The notes under the pieces: model-generated | The model's input: the letters and a program-made list of their open reading frames with translations, nothing else | What the model was told of the DNA's origin: nothing | Database searches by the model: none | DNA from: a virus | Virus record (IMG/VR): IMGVR_UViG_3300042525_000208 | Location: 1-20,542 of that record | DNA length: 20,542 nt | Reading direction: 5' to 3' (one strand) | In this document: positions 5,083 to 13,067 of the stretch, one piece after another | How positions within the stretch are numbered: the stretch's first letter is position 1 | How the letters are laid out: every line of letters begins with the position of its first letter | Program-made: the position numbers and the translations under genes

Positions 5083-5481
5083 TTATTTAATTTTTATTAA
5101 TGCTAATGCTACAAACAAAAGCAAAGTCCATAATCTATTTATACCTTGTTCTTGTTCAAACTTTTCTTTAAACTCTGGATCAATTCCTGTACTAGATTTA
5201 ATATTTTGGATATGAAATCTGTAAATATTGACTGAATCTTCTTTACTGCGTAGTTTACTATTTGTTGTAACATATAAATTGTTTTTAAGTGATAACGAGT
5301 CCTTATAAGCGATTATTGTATCGTTATAGGACTTATATAATTTGTTAATAGTGTCTGCTTGACCAATGGTCATTATAACAACAGAATCACCCTTAATCTT
5401 TTTTGTAGTGGGATATTGGGAGTAGCTTGAAACTGACAGCAGTATCATTGCTAACACTATCCAAAGTTGCTTTAACTTCAT
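5083..5481 (-). CDS. Exported protein with signal peptide and C-terminal membrane helix; spanin-like topology (132 aa)
   Basis: The N-terminus MKLKQLWIVLAMILLSVSSY ending in SQ is a typical Bacteroidota signal peptide with cleavage near residue 22. A polar, coiled-coil-like periplasmic part (about 30-110) follows, and a second hydrophobic helix ends the protein (RLWTLLLFVALALI, 116-129). The first 89 bases overlap the 3' end of the next upstream gene in another frame. An export signal plus C-terminal membrane helix recalls unimolecular spanins, but those are lipoproteins and no lipobox cysteine is present here. It lies two bases before the holin candidate. A role in outer-membrane disruption at lysis is a hypothesis from topology and position. 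Confidence 0.75.
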   Translation of the reverse strand: MKLKQLWIVLAMILLSVSSYSQYPTTKKIKGDSVVIMTIGQADTINKLYKSYNDTIIAYKDSLSLKNNLYVTTNSKLRSKEDSVNIYRFHIQNIKSSTGIDPEFKEKFEQEQGINRLWTLLLFVALALIKIK

Positions 5482-5737
5482 TTAGTTCGGTTTTTAGTGT
5501 GGTTATCTCTTGCTTAATCTCAGCGAACTTACTAACGGTAGACGTTACTATAGCTTCTTTAGCCTGATCAGCTTTAACTTGAACAGCTTTGTTCTTAGTC
5601 ATTGTGCTATTAAACTCAGTCATAAATTGCTGGAACTCCTTATCTTCAGTTACTGCTTTATCTTCTTTTTTAGCTGTAACATTTATAGTAGTTGCTGTAA
5701 CTGTTAGAAAACCAAATATCAAAAGAATAGATTTCAT
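5393..5737 (-). CDS. Exported coiled-coil protein overlapping its downstream neighbour (114 aa)
   Basis: The N-terminus MKSILLIFGFLTVTATTINV looks like a signal peptide or anchor. The rest (about 25-100) is a charged helical region with heptad-like spacing (KFAEIKQEITTLKTELNEVK). The last 89 bases overlap the next gene in a different frame, so the C-terminal segment TAVSFKLLPISHYKKD is encoded by the same DNA as the signal peptide of the next protein. Overlapping exported coiled-coil proteins next to a holin resemble the Rz/Rz1 spanin arrangement; no lipobox is visible. Function is unproven. Confidence 0.75.
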   Translation of the reverse strand: MKSILLIFGFLTVTATTINVTAKKEDKAVTEDKEFQQFMTEFNSTMTKNKAVQVKADQAKEAIVTSTVSKFAEIKQEITTLKTELNEVKATLDSVSNDTAVSFKLLPISHYKKD

Positions 5738-5743
5738 TGCCTT

Positions 5744-6049
5744 TTATTTAACTGTTGATTTAATAGCTCCCATAGCATCTAAGGTTTCAAGCTTAGTTGT
5801 AGTAGAACTTAATGCTGTTTTACACTCAATTAAAGCCTGAGTCTTTAGGCTATCCTTATACTCAAGATTAGTTATCCTAGCGTCTTGAGAGTCTATCTGA
5901 TTGTTGAAATTGCCTCTAATGTCTACATAAAGAACAGTTATACCGATTATAACTAGGAACATAGTTCCTTTGATTGGGTCTTTACTAAACTGAGAAAAGC
6001 TAATCGGTAGAGGATTAGCACTTACATTAACGTCTTTTTTAGCTGCCAT
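5744..6049 (-). CDS. Single-pass membrane protein with coiled coil (101 aa)
   Basis: Residues 1-28 are polar, 29-43 are hydrophobic (TMFLVIIGITVLYV), and 46-100 form a charged helical region (NNQIDSQDARITNLEYKDSL). An N-terminal membrane anchor with a periplasmic coiled coil is the shape of an inner-membrane spanin (Rz-like). It sits between two exported proteins, with gaps of six and four bases, in the lysis region of the late operon. The spanin role is inferred from topology and context only. Confidence 0.75.
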   Translation of the reverse strand: MAAKKDVNVSANPLPISFSQFSKDPIKGTMFLVIIGITVLYVDIRGNFNNQIDSQDARITNLEYKDSLKTQALIECKTALSSTTTKLETLDAMGAIKSTVK

Positions 6050-6053
6050 TTAC

Positions 6054-6638
6054 TTACTTTTTACCTATTTTAAAATATACACTACCTGAGTAGCCTATAT
6101 TAAAGTTTTTATTAATATTTACATTAAGACCTATTAGAGCCTTATTTTTGGCATTAAGCATGATTCCAGGACTTAGTACTTCTAAGCCATTAGACTCGCT
6201 TAAATCGCCTCTAAAGCCTAAATAAAGGGTATTCTTAGCTTTAGCTGCCTTAGTAATGGTGGTAAGTATTGTTTTTTCGGTTATTTTAGCCTCAAATCCC
6301 CTTGATTGGATCATATTTTGGCTTATAGTGTCGTTGATGACAAAGGTATTAGAATCTACATTAATGGTGTCAGAATACGCATAAGTACGCATATAATCGG
6401 ATACTATGCGTATAGTATCATGTACGGTAATTTGTACAGAATCATGTACAGTATCTGTAGCTATTATAACAAAAGGAATATCTTTTCCTTGTTTCCACCT
6501 GGTGGTTACATTTGTTTGATATACAGTATCGGTCTTTACAGACTCTATAACAGCACTTGAGCTATGGCATGAGTCGTAAACCCACACCATAGCAAAGAAG
6601 CTAACAATAATGATTAAATAGTCCTTAATATGCTTCAT
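6054..6638 (-). CDS. Membrane-anchored beta-rich protein (194 aa)
   Basis: Hydrophobic N-terminus at about residues 7-21 (YLIIIVSFFAMVWVY), followed by a cysteine at 24 (YDSCHSSS), which is a poor lipobox. Residues 35-110 are rich in Asp-Thr-Val repeats (TDTVYQT, TDTVHDSV, VHDTIRIV, DTINVDS), suggesting a chain of short beta strands. The C-terminal 60 residues alternate in a beta-barrel-like way (TLYLGFRGDL, ALIGLNVNIN, FNIGYSGSVYFKIG). I recall similar anchored proteins in Bacteroidota phages near lysis genes, without known function. It overlaps the preceding gene by one base (TAATG), so translation is probably coupled. Periplasmic or outer-membrane contact is inferred. Confidence 0.75.
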   Translation of the reverse strand: MKHIKDYLIIIVSFFAMVWVYDSCHSSSAVIESVKTDTVYQTNVTTRWKQGKDIPFVIIATDTVHDSVQITVHDTIRIVSDYMRTYAYSDTINVDSNTFVINDTISQNMIQSRGFEAKITEKTILTTITKAAKAKNTLYLGFRGDLSESNGLEVLSPGIMLNAKNKALIGLNVNINKNFNIGYSGSVYFKIGKK

Positions 6639-6979
6639 TATTCAGCACCTTCTGTAGATTGTTCAATAGCTTTTTCAACAATTGGCTCTGGTACAGGAGC
6701 AACATAATCACCTGTGATTGTTAGTTTAAGTTTAGCAGCTAACCAATCCCAAGCATAAGCATTAGCATCAGAAGCACTATTGTAGCTAACATAATCAGCA
6801 CCATTCATATCAACAGTTCCATTTACTAAAGGAGATATATTAATGTCTACTTGTTCAAATAATTGATAGTAAAAAGTTGCATTGTCTACAAGATTGTCTG
6901 AATTAACTTGAGAATATAACACACTTGCTTGTTTTGACTCTCCATTTATCCATATGGTTAGTGGATTAATTGTTTTCAT
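6638..6979 (-). CDS. Small fiber-associated protein, copy 2 (113 aa)
   Basis: Paralog of the 91-aa protein at 8516-8791. Shared features: MKTI-x-P at the start, DNL...ATFYYQL (residues 28-40), a Gly-x-x-x-Met-x-Gly-x-Asp-Tyr segment (NGTVDMNGADY), an aromatic helix YAWDWLAAKL and LTITGDYV. This copy has about 20 extra residues at the C-terminus (PVPEPIVEKAIEQSTEGAE). Each copy follows a fiber gene directly, so it is probably a fiber partner: an assembly chaperone, a capping subunit or a virion decoration. I recall small proteins of this kind behind fibers in Bacteroidota prophages but no proven function. Confidence 0.8.
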   Translation of the reverse strand: MKTINPLTIWINGESKQASVLYSQVNSDNLVDNATFYYQLFEQVDINISPLVNGTVDMNGADYVSYNSASDANAYAWDWLAAKLKLTITGDYVAPVPEPIVEKAIEQSTEGAE

Positions 6980-6991
6980 TTTATATTTTTT

Positions 6992-8455
6992 TTATTGTAA
7001 TTGATAAGACCTAACGTTTCCATCTTGTTGTATTAATGCAGTTGCACCTACCGCTATTGTTATACTTGAAACAGCTGTTGCGGAATTATTTATAATATTA
7101 GTACCACTAAAAGCATTTAAAGTAAGTACACCTGTACCTGCATTTTTAATCCAAAACATTTGATTTGTTCCGCTTGGATTAGGTAATGTCCAAGTTGCCG
7201 TACCTGTACCATTGTAAATCCAAGTAGTTGTAGCAGTTGTTATTGTTAATGTTGTACTTGTACTTGCAGTTGCATTAGGACTAAATCCAAGAGTGTAAGT
7301 TGTTCCATTATTAATAAAACTAAATAATGAATTATCACCTGCACCATTTACATTTAATCTTGATGTTGTATTTATAACACCAGCCGATGTGATTCTCATT
7401 CGTTCGCTTCCGTTAGCTCCAAAACCCAATGCACCAAGAGAAGGAGAAAATAAGTAAGGGGATGTAGATGCGGGGTCTGTTGAACCATAAACATTTACTG
7501 CTTCACCACGAATAACTCCTGCAACTTCTAATTTTTGACTTGGCGAACTCGTTCCGATTCCAACGTTACCACCCGTAGTTATAACCATCCTATCACTTAC
7601 GTTTCTAAATACTAAAGAGCCTGATAAATAATCTGATTGATGTCCAAATATCCAAGGTGTGCCACCTGGACTACCTAATAATTGATATTGAGCAAAAGCT
7701 CCTGCTGCTGTTTCTACTAATGAAACTACATTGCCAGAACCTGTAACGTGTAGCTTTTGACTTGGACTAGTCGTTCCGATTCCAACGTTACCACCGCTTG
7801 TGATTGTCATTTGTGTAGTAGGATTTGCACCACTTGCAGCAGTTAAAAATCTCATTTCACTTGGCACACCAGAATCCGCATTTGAAACGATATCCATTGT
7901 TTTAGTATATGGTGAACCATTTGCAGATTGATAACTTGATATTTCAAATTGAGCTACTTTAGAATATGTTCTATATGCACTTAATCCAGCCGTATACCCT
8001 AATATTGAAGCACCAGCCGTTACACTACTTGAGAATGTAGCACTTCCACTTACTTGTAGTTTTGCACCATTATCCGATGTAGTGTTTATTAATACATTAC
8101 CACCAACACTTGGAGTACCTCCTGTTAGTGTCATAATCATATTGCCATTAGTGTATAACATTATTGGTGAAGAACCTGTACTATAAACTAATGTAGCATT
8201 TGGTGAACTACCTAAATAAGAACCACTATTGTTGTTTTTACCAAAATATGTAGTTCCATCAGTATTTGTTACTTGTAAAAAAGCAGCACTTGTATTTGTA
8301 GAAGGTATAATACTTATTTGCCCATTTTCACCAGTTGTAATTGATTTTGATGAAGTTAAAAATCCTGTAATAGTACCACCACTAAGAGGCAATAAACTAC
8401 TCGTAGATATACCACTATCTGTTAAAATATTACCTGTTATATTAGCTATTGCCAT
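6992..8455 (-). CDS. Tail fiber / receptor-binding structural protein 2 (487 aa)
   Basis: Beta-rich, Gly/Ser/Thr/Asn-rich fiber protein. The N-terminus contains LLPLSGGTITGFL. The shaft has repeats of the type GGNVGIGTTSPSQKLHV and GGNVGIGTSSPSQKLEV, plus a worn copy GGNVLINTTSDNGAKLQV; such motifs are common in fiber shafts of phages of Bacteroidota and in S74-type fibers. The C-terminus is a compact beta domain (TWTLPNPSGTNQMFWIKN and a further 40 residues), and no intramolecular S74 chaperone follows. It is followed after 12 bases by its small MKTI partner. It probably forms trimers at the tail tip and contacts the host surface. Confidence 0.82.
   Translation of the reverse strand: MAIANITGNILTDSGISTSSLLPLSGGTITGFLTSSKSITTGENGQISIIPSTNTSAAFLQVTNTDGTTYFGKNNNSGSYLGSSPNATLVYSTGSSPIMLYTNGNMIMTLTGGTPSVGGNVLINTTSDNGAKLQVSGSATFSSSVTAGASILGYTAGLSAYRTYSKVAQFEISSYQSANGSPYTKTMDIVSNADSGVPSEMRFLTAASGANPTTQMTITSGGNVGIGTTSPSQKLHVTGSGNVVSLVETAAGAFAQYQLLGSPGGTPWIFGHQSDYLSGSLVFRNVSDRMVITTGGNVGIGTSSPSQKLEVAGVIRGEAVNVYGSTDPASTSPYLFSPSLGALGFGANGSERMRITSAGVINTTSRLNVNGAGDNSLFSFINNGTTYTLGFSPNATASTSTTLTITTATTTWIYNGTGTATWTLPNPSGTNQMFWIKNAGTGVLTLNAFSGTNIINNSATAVSSITIAVGATALIQQDGNVRSYQLQ
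7533..7795 (-). repeat. Two 41-base direct repeats encoding the GGNVGIGT-SPSQKL fiber motif
   Basis: Copies at 7533-7573 and 7755-7795, 222 bases (74 codons) apart, match at 37 of 41 bases with 24 identical bases in a row. They encode the GGNVGIGT-x-SPSQK shaft motif. Near-identity at the DNA level, beyond what the protein motif needs, points to recent duplication or recombination within the fiber gene. Confidence 0.8.
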
Positions 8456-8515
8456 TTTCTTTTCTTTTTTGTAGCATTTTTATATGCTTATTTGTTACAA
8501 AGTTCTATTTTGGAA

Positions 8516-8791
8516 CTAACCATTTGTTACATCTTCTGTCACAAAATTTCCAATAATTGTGACATCAATTTGTTCCGCAACCCACTCATACGCATATTCG
8601 TTTGTTGCCCAATTATCGTAATCTTCTCCTGTCATTGTTAAGTTACCTTGTTGTAACTGACTTTGAGTATCACTTAAAAGTGCATAGTAGAAAGTAGCAG
8701 ATGTGCTTAAATTGTCATTGATGCAGTATGCGTTTAAAATTACTGCTGTTCCTAAGTTTAGTGGGAATACCACAGGTTGAATTGTTTTCAT
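8516..8791 (-). CDS. Small fiber-associated protein, copy 1 (91 aa)
   Basis: Paralog of the 113-aa protein at 6638-6979: MKTIQPV start, NDNLSTSATFYYALL, GNLTMTGEDY, YAYEWVAEQI and VTIIGNFV line up without large gaps. It begins 17 bases after the stop of fiber 1 behind an A/T-rich leader (ATATAAAA just before the ATG) and is followed by fiber 2. The alternation fiber-small protein-fiber-small protein suggests each small protein serves the fiber encoded upstream of it. Function unproven; mainly beta strands with one aromatic helix near the C-terminus. Confidence 0.8.
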   Translation of the reverse strand: MKTIQPVVFPLNLGTAVILNAYCINDNLSTSATFYYALLSDTQSQLQQGNLTMTGEDYDNWATNEYAYEWVAEQIDVTIIGNFVTEDVTNG

Positions 8792-8808
8792 TTTTATATT
8801 ATTTTATT

Positions 8809-11800
8809 TTATACCATTGTTAAAGATTTCCAAGCACCACCGCTATACACATATACCCCTTCTGTTCCGTCTGTTTGATATACCATTAATCCTGTTGCAG
8901 GAGAAGATATTGCAGCTCTTTGAGCAGCAGTCATTCTTGGTGGTAGGAAGCCTTTTGTAGTGCTTTCAATTTCAAAAACCGCAGATGCAGGAATAGTTGA
9001 AGTTGATTTCATTATCCCAACAGCACCACTATCTGTGGTAGTTATCATAATTGGTTCTAATGAAGTATTATTATTAGTTATACATATATTATTTGTATTT
9101 CCTAATGATGATTGACCAAATTTTTTAGTCCCACTTCCTGTGCTTCTTATAAATAAATCAAATTGAACGTGTGCATTTCCATAAATACCCGTTGAACTAC
9201 TATTTATACCATATATCCCTGAATTATTAGCGGTAGAAGTCCACATTCTTATTTGTCCACCTGAAGCATTGCTTAAATGAACTAAATCCTGTACCCTTGC
9301 AGTACCATTTACATCTAACCTAAAGCCTGCGTCTGTGAATGTACCACCGTTTTGAATAGTAACATTACCACTTTGGAAAATTCTAAAATTCTCATTAATA
9401 GTTCCTGCATTATTTCTATTTTGAATAGCAAAATATGGGTTTTGATTATCTACATTGCCCGATACCAAATTTATTATTGAAGATACACTTGAAGCAGTAT
9501 TGACTATTCTTATTGCTGTAGTATTAGCGTTATTTGCAATCGTTGTAAAAAAAAGTGCAGATAAATTATTTCCTGTTGTAGTGTTTTGAACTCTCAATCC
9601 AATATTACTAACCCCCGTAAACGCACCATTCGTAAATGTTGGGTTTATATCAAGACCAACAAGAACGTCATTGTTTGCTGCTGCTACTAAAGTAGTGTTT
9701 AATAACTGACCTCTTGCTATTGCACTTGATGCAGTTTCAGAGCCTCCTAATGTGAACTTGGTTGCAGTTCCAAAAGTAGTAGTACCTAATGCTAAATCAC
9801 CACCTGAACTTAAAGTTAATTGAGCAGTACTTGAACCACCTGCTGCAAAGTTTATATTACCTGATGCAAAGTCGTTTAATATAGAAATATTTCCTGCTGT
9901 AGAATTATTAAATATTATTGCATCTCTTGAAGCTAATGTTTTATACGATGTAGTTGCAGTAGAATATTTTACAACAGAAAACTGACCTGATGTAGCATCT
10001 GATGTTATTTGAATACCAGACACAGATAATGCACCAGATGTAGTATTATTTATATCAAGACGAGTTTGGGCATTTGCATTTTTGCTTATTGTTATATTAT
10101 CTTGTACTCTTGCAGTACCATTAACATCTAATTTAAAGCCTGAATCTGTTGCAGTACCTAAATGCATATTACCATTTGCTCTTAACCATAATAATGGAGA
10201 ACCACCATAAAATGTAAATGTTGCAGCATTTGATGTGCTTCCTGCTCCTGCATTATAAAAATTAAATCCAACAGTATTATTTAAAGATGCAGCAGTACCT
10301 AATGTAAAAGCAACTGATTGTGTTGCAGTTAAGTTAGGTGCTAACATATCAAGTGTATTAACATAAGTTGTAGAACCATTATTTGTTAATAATGCAGTAC
10401 CTAATGTTGTTGAATTTGATGTTGATGTAATTGACCTTGCATTTGATACAACACTTCTAAAACCACCACTTATATCTAAAGCAAAAGTAGATGTTGTAGT
10501 TGTGCCAATAAGTAACTGCCCTGCTAAATAGTTAGCAGCAGAACCATTCATATATAAATTCCAACGATTAGTACCGCTTGGAATGTTTCCGTAGAAACCA
10601 AAGTTGTTAGTTGCACCAATTAATGAAGATGCAGCGTGAAAACCAATTTGACTTGTAACTGTTGAACCTGCTCCAAATGTACCTTGTGATGCAAAATTAT
10701 GATGTAAAAAATTTAAAGTAAATGTTGCCGCTTGAGTTGATGCTATACTTCTATAATAATAAGCATTACTTGTTACATCTGATAAAACTGTACCATCATT
10801 GACTATACCATAAGATGTAGCTAATCCTGTAATGTCTTTTGAAATTCTTATTGCATATCCAGTTAAAGGTCCAGCACCAATCCCCAACAAACCACTTATA
10901 AAGCTATTAGAACCCAAACTAATCAAAGTACCACTATCTGTAATATTACTATTACCTATTGCACTTGCACCTGTGAACTTAGGTAAAGTGTTTGTTGTAC
11001 CTGTACCTGTTACAGGGTTAGTTAAAGCATTCTGCTTATTATTAAAAGTTGTCCAATCCGTTGAACTTAACTTACCTGTATTTGTAGCCGAAGCAATAGG
11101 TAGGTTAAAAGTATGAGTATCACCAGTTGAAGCGATAGTAAAGTCAGTACCGCTTGTTCCTGTGGTTAAAAATTGTGATTGGTCTGTTAAGTTATTCAAA
11201 GAAACCATACCCTTAGATAAAGTAGTAACTACTTGACACAAATGTCCATTCTCGGTATGTAAAGTAACTGTTCTACCATCTACGTTTACATAGATTCTAA
11301 TTGCCAATCTATCCGTTAAAGCTAAAGCAGCAGTAGCGACAGGAATAGCAAAATAGTAAGGTGCTATTATAGTTCCTTGATTAATATATTCAGGAACTCC
11401 AACGCTACTACCTAATAAGGTAAAAGTTGTGCCATCGTACTTATAAAGTTCTGCATAGAAAAAAGGATTGCCTGTATCGTTACTAACACTAAAATAGAAC
11501 TCACAATTAAAATTACCGCCAGGAATTGATAATACATCAGGGTCATTAGCATCCGTTAAATAACTTGCCACATATCCGTTAGCTGCAATAGCAATGTCAG
11601 TTCCAGCACCTATAATTGGTTCTTTATTTAACTCTCTATATGCAACTCCACCTATTGTACCTTGTGAAACACTTGAGTTAAGATAGTAAGAAACCGAACT
11701 TCCGCCACCACTTGATGTTGGGAAATCCGCTAACGTACCATCCCCTCGTACATATTGAGAAGCAGCACCATCTAAAGCAGTTATTACACCACTATTAGCC

Positions 11801-11862
11801 ACTACTGGACCTTGTATGTCCCTTATCTTTGCTTCCCCTGATACCTGTAATTGTGAACTCAT
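8809..11862 (-). CDS. Large tail fiber / adhesin 1 (1017 aa)
   Basis: Modular fiber. The N-terminus carries a shaft-like motif ([12 protein letters not shown]), a segment [15 protein letters not shown] and a Gly/Ser linker. Residues about 59-214 form a domain shared with the 389-aa tube-like protein (SYYLNSS..., [56 protein letters not shown]). The middle is a long series of degenerate beta repeats such as [40 protein letters not shown] and [18 protein letters not shown]. The C-terminus [20 protein letters not shown], then GLMVYQTDG...[11 protein letters not shown], is the standard terminal segment of many Bacteroidota phage fibers. It is the largest protein in the window and probably the main host-contact fiber. 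Confidence 0.85.
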   Translation of the reverse strand: MSSQLQVSGEAKIRDIQGPVVANSGVITALDGAASQYVRGDGTLADFPTSSGGGSSVSYYLNSSVSQGTIGGVAYRELNKEPIIGAGTDIAIAANGYVASYLTDANDPDVLSIPGGNFNCEFYFSVSNDTGNPFFYAELYKYDGTTFTLLGSSVGVPEYINQGTIIAPYYFAIPVATAALALTDRLAIRIYVNVDGRTVTLHTENGHLCQVVTTLSKGMVSLNNLTDQSQFLTTGTSGTDFTIASTGDTHTFNLPIASATNTGKLSSTDWTTFNNKQNALTNPVTGTGTTNTLPKFTGASAIGNSNITDSGTLISLGSNSFISGLLGIGAGPLTGYAIRISKDITGLATSYGIVNDGTVLSDVTSNAYYYRSIASTQAATFTLNFLHHNFASQGTFGAGSTVTSQIGFHAASSLIGATNNFGFYGNIPSGTNRWNLYMNGSAANYLAGQLLIGTTTTSTFALDISGGFRSVVSNARSITSTSNSTTLGTALLTNNGSTTYVNTLDMLAPNLTATQSVAFTLGTAASLNNTVGFNFYNAGAGSTSNAATFTFYGGSPLLWLRANGNMHLGTATDSGFKLDVNGTARVQDNITISKNANAQTRLDINNTTSGALSVSGIQITSDATSGQFSVVKYSTATTSYKTLASRDAIIFNNSTAGNISILNDFASGNINFAAGGSSTAQLTLSSGGDLALGTTTFGTATKFTLGGSETASSAIARGQLLNTTLVAAANNDVLVGLDINPTFTNGAFTGVSNIGLRVQNTTTGNNLSALFFTTIANNANTTAIRIVNTASSVSSIINLVSGNVDNQNPYFAIQNRNNAGTINENFRIFQSGNVTIQNGGTFTDAGFRLDVNGTARVQDLVHLSNASGGQIRMWTSTANNSGIYGINSSSTGIYGNAHVQFDLFIRSTGSGTKKFGQSSLGNTNNICITNNNTSLEPIMITTTDSGAVGIMKSTSTIPASAVFEIESTTKGFLPPRMTAAQRAAISSPATGLMVYQTDGTEGVYVYSGGAWKSLTMV
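9288..10149 (-). repeat. Two 49-base repeats encoding the [11 protein letters not shown] fiber motif
   Basis: Copies at 9288-9336 and 10101-10149 match at 42 of 49 bases and encode [16 protein letters not shown] and [16 protein letters not shown]. They are 813 bases (271 codons) apart within fiber 1 and mark a repeated shaft element. Confidence 0.7.
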
Positions 11863-11882
11863 TTATATATAAATTTTAACTA

Positions 11883-13052
11883 TTATTTTGCAATTATTCT
11901 AACAAACTCATCAACCTCTAAAGCTCTGCCAAAGGTAACAACTCCTGTCGAAGCGTTAAATGTAACATTGTCGCCTGTTGGTACACCTGAAGTTTGTATT
12001 GTTCTAACCTCCATACCACCTCTTGTAACTGACAAGCAAACTCCACCTATTGCACCTGCAAAGATTACTGTTGTTTCACCGCCACTAGCTGTATATTGAT
12101 ACATTATCACATTTGAAGTTTCTATTACCACTCCACCACCAGGAGTAACTTGTGTACCTGTTATATTATAAGCACCAGAGCCTTGTAGTGACACGCTATA
12201 TGTCGAGGCTGCCTCTACCCCTGCACTTAAACTAAGTGAGCTTAAATTGGCTGATCCTGTGAATACTGAGTATCCTAGAGTACCACTACCATCTCCATTG
12301 TCATTATCCACTTGGAACTTAATTAAGATAGGTTGTCTTGTCAACTGAAGGTTAGCCAAGAATAAGTAAGAATAGTCGCTTAAAGCAACAAAGCCATCAG
12401 CATTGATAGACCATGAAGCTACGTCATTCTTAAACTCTTTAAACCATGCAGAACTTTGAGATGTTACTTCCTTTTGATCTACTGAAACCTCAAAAGAGCA
12501 GTTTGTAGCTGCTCCAAATGGGATTGTTGTAGGTATAGTTGTAATCGCTGAAGCATCATTAGAACCTTGTGTATAGAATGTCATTGTTTTTGTAGTAATC
12601 TGACTTGCTACCACTTGTATAACTATTCTTTCATTCGACAATAATGTTGCACCTGGAAACGCAAATGTTTGTGTGTATTGTTTAACAGCTAGTTGTGTAA
12701 AAAATATGGAGTTTGTAGTTCCTATAGATGTCAATGTTGTACCATTGTATTTGTATATATGGTAGTAGAATCTAGGTGCTGATACCAAATCATCACTTAT
12801 CGATGCAAAAGCATTAAAAGTCCAAGTACCAGAAGGTATTGATAATGTTGGAACATCTGTAATAAATCCTGCAACTATACCATCTGAAGTTTTAGTAAAA
12901 TTCGTAGCTACTCCGTTACTATCAAGTAATCCAAATTGCTTATAACTTAAACCACTAATGGTAGTTACCGAAGTAGAACCATTAAAATAAAAGGTTGGGT
13001 TTGGGTTTGTATAGTACAATACTATGTTCGTTCCGTTTATTACTGATGCCAT
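11883..13052 (-). CDS. Tail-tube-fold protein with inserted fiber-type domain (389 aa)
   Basis: Composite structural protein. Residues 5-13 (INGTNIVLY) match the start of the 144-aa major tail protein (FNGTNLVVL). Residues 183-298 match the rest of it: TNCSFEVSVDQ with TSCSLSVSADL, SSAWFKEF...SWSINADGFVAL with SSGGWADQ...SWSLTTDGLTTV, ILIKF with VTVKF, and TYSVSLQGSG with TYSASFTGQG. Residues about 19-176 between the two parts are a separate domain shared with fiber 1 (IYKYNGTTLTSIGTT with [15 protein letters not shown]). A C-terminal extension (305-389) ends TGVVTFGRALEVDEFVRIIA. The gene lies between the hub-type protein and fiber 1, so it is probably a tail-tip or distal-tail ring component that carries an accessory binding domain. 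The homologies are visible; the role is inferred. Confidence 0.8.
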   Translation of the reverse strand: MASVINGTNIVLYYTNPNPTFYFNGSTSVTTISGLSYKQFGLLDSNGVATNFTKTSDGIVAGFITDVPTLSIPSGTWTFNAFASISDDLVSAPRFYYHIYKYNGTTLTSIGTTNSIFFTQLAVKQYTQTFAFPGATLLSNERIVIQVVASQITTKTMTFYTQGSNDASAITTIPTTIPFGAATNCSFEVSVDQKEVTSQSSAWFKEFKNDVASWSINADGFVALSDYSYLFLANLQLTRQPILIKFQVDNDNGDGSGTLGYSVFTGSANLSSLSLSAGVEAASTYSVSLQGSGAYNITGTQVTPGGGVVIETSNVIMYQYTASGGETTVIFAGAIGGVCLSVTRGGMEVRTIQTSGVPTGDNVTFNASTGVVTFGRALEVDEFVRIIAK

Positions 13053-13067
13053 TATTTATATTTTATA

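Noticed and set aside
6555-6580. Lipoprotein call for the 194-aa protein based on Cys24
   Set aside because: The residues before the cysteine are Y-D-S; Asp at -2 does not fit a lipobox, so a membrane anchor is more likely.
6992-8455. C-terminal S74 intramolecular chaperone in fiber 2, suggested by the GNVGIGT repeats
   Set aside because: The C-terminal residues form a compact beta domain without the S74 Ser-Lys chaperone pattern or its terminal helices.
8500-8518. Hairpin AGTTC...GAACT between the small fiber-associated gene and fiber 2, as a terminator
   Set aside because: Only five pairs and no real T-run; it would separate genes that are better explained as one operon.
10832-11116. 94-codon + strand ORF and other long + strand frames within the fiber genes
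   Set aside because: They mirror low-complexity Gly/Ser/Thr coding on the - strand, which suppresses stops on the other strand; no recognisable protein.
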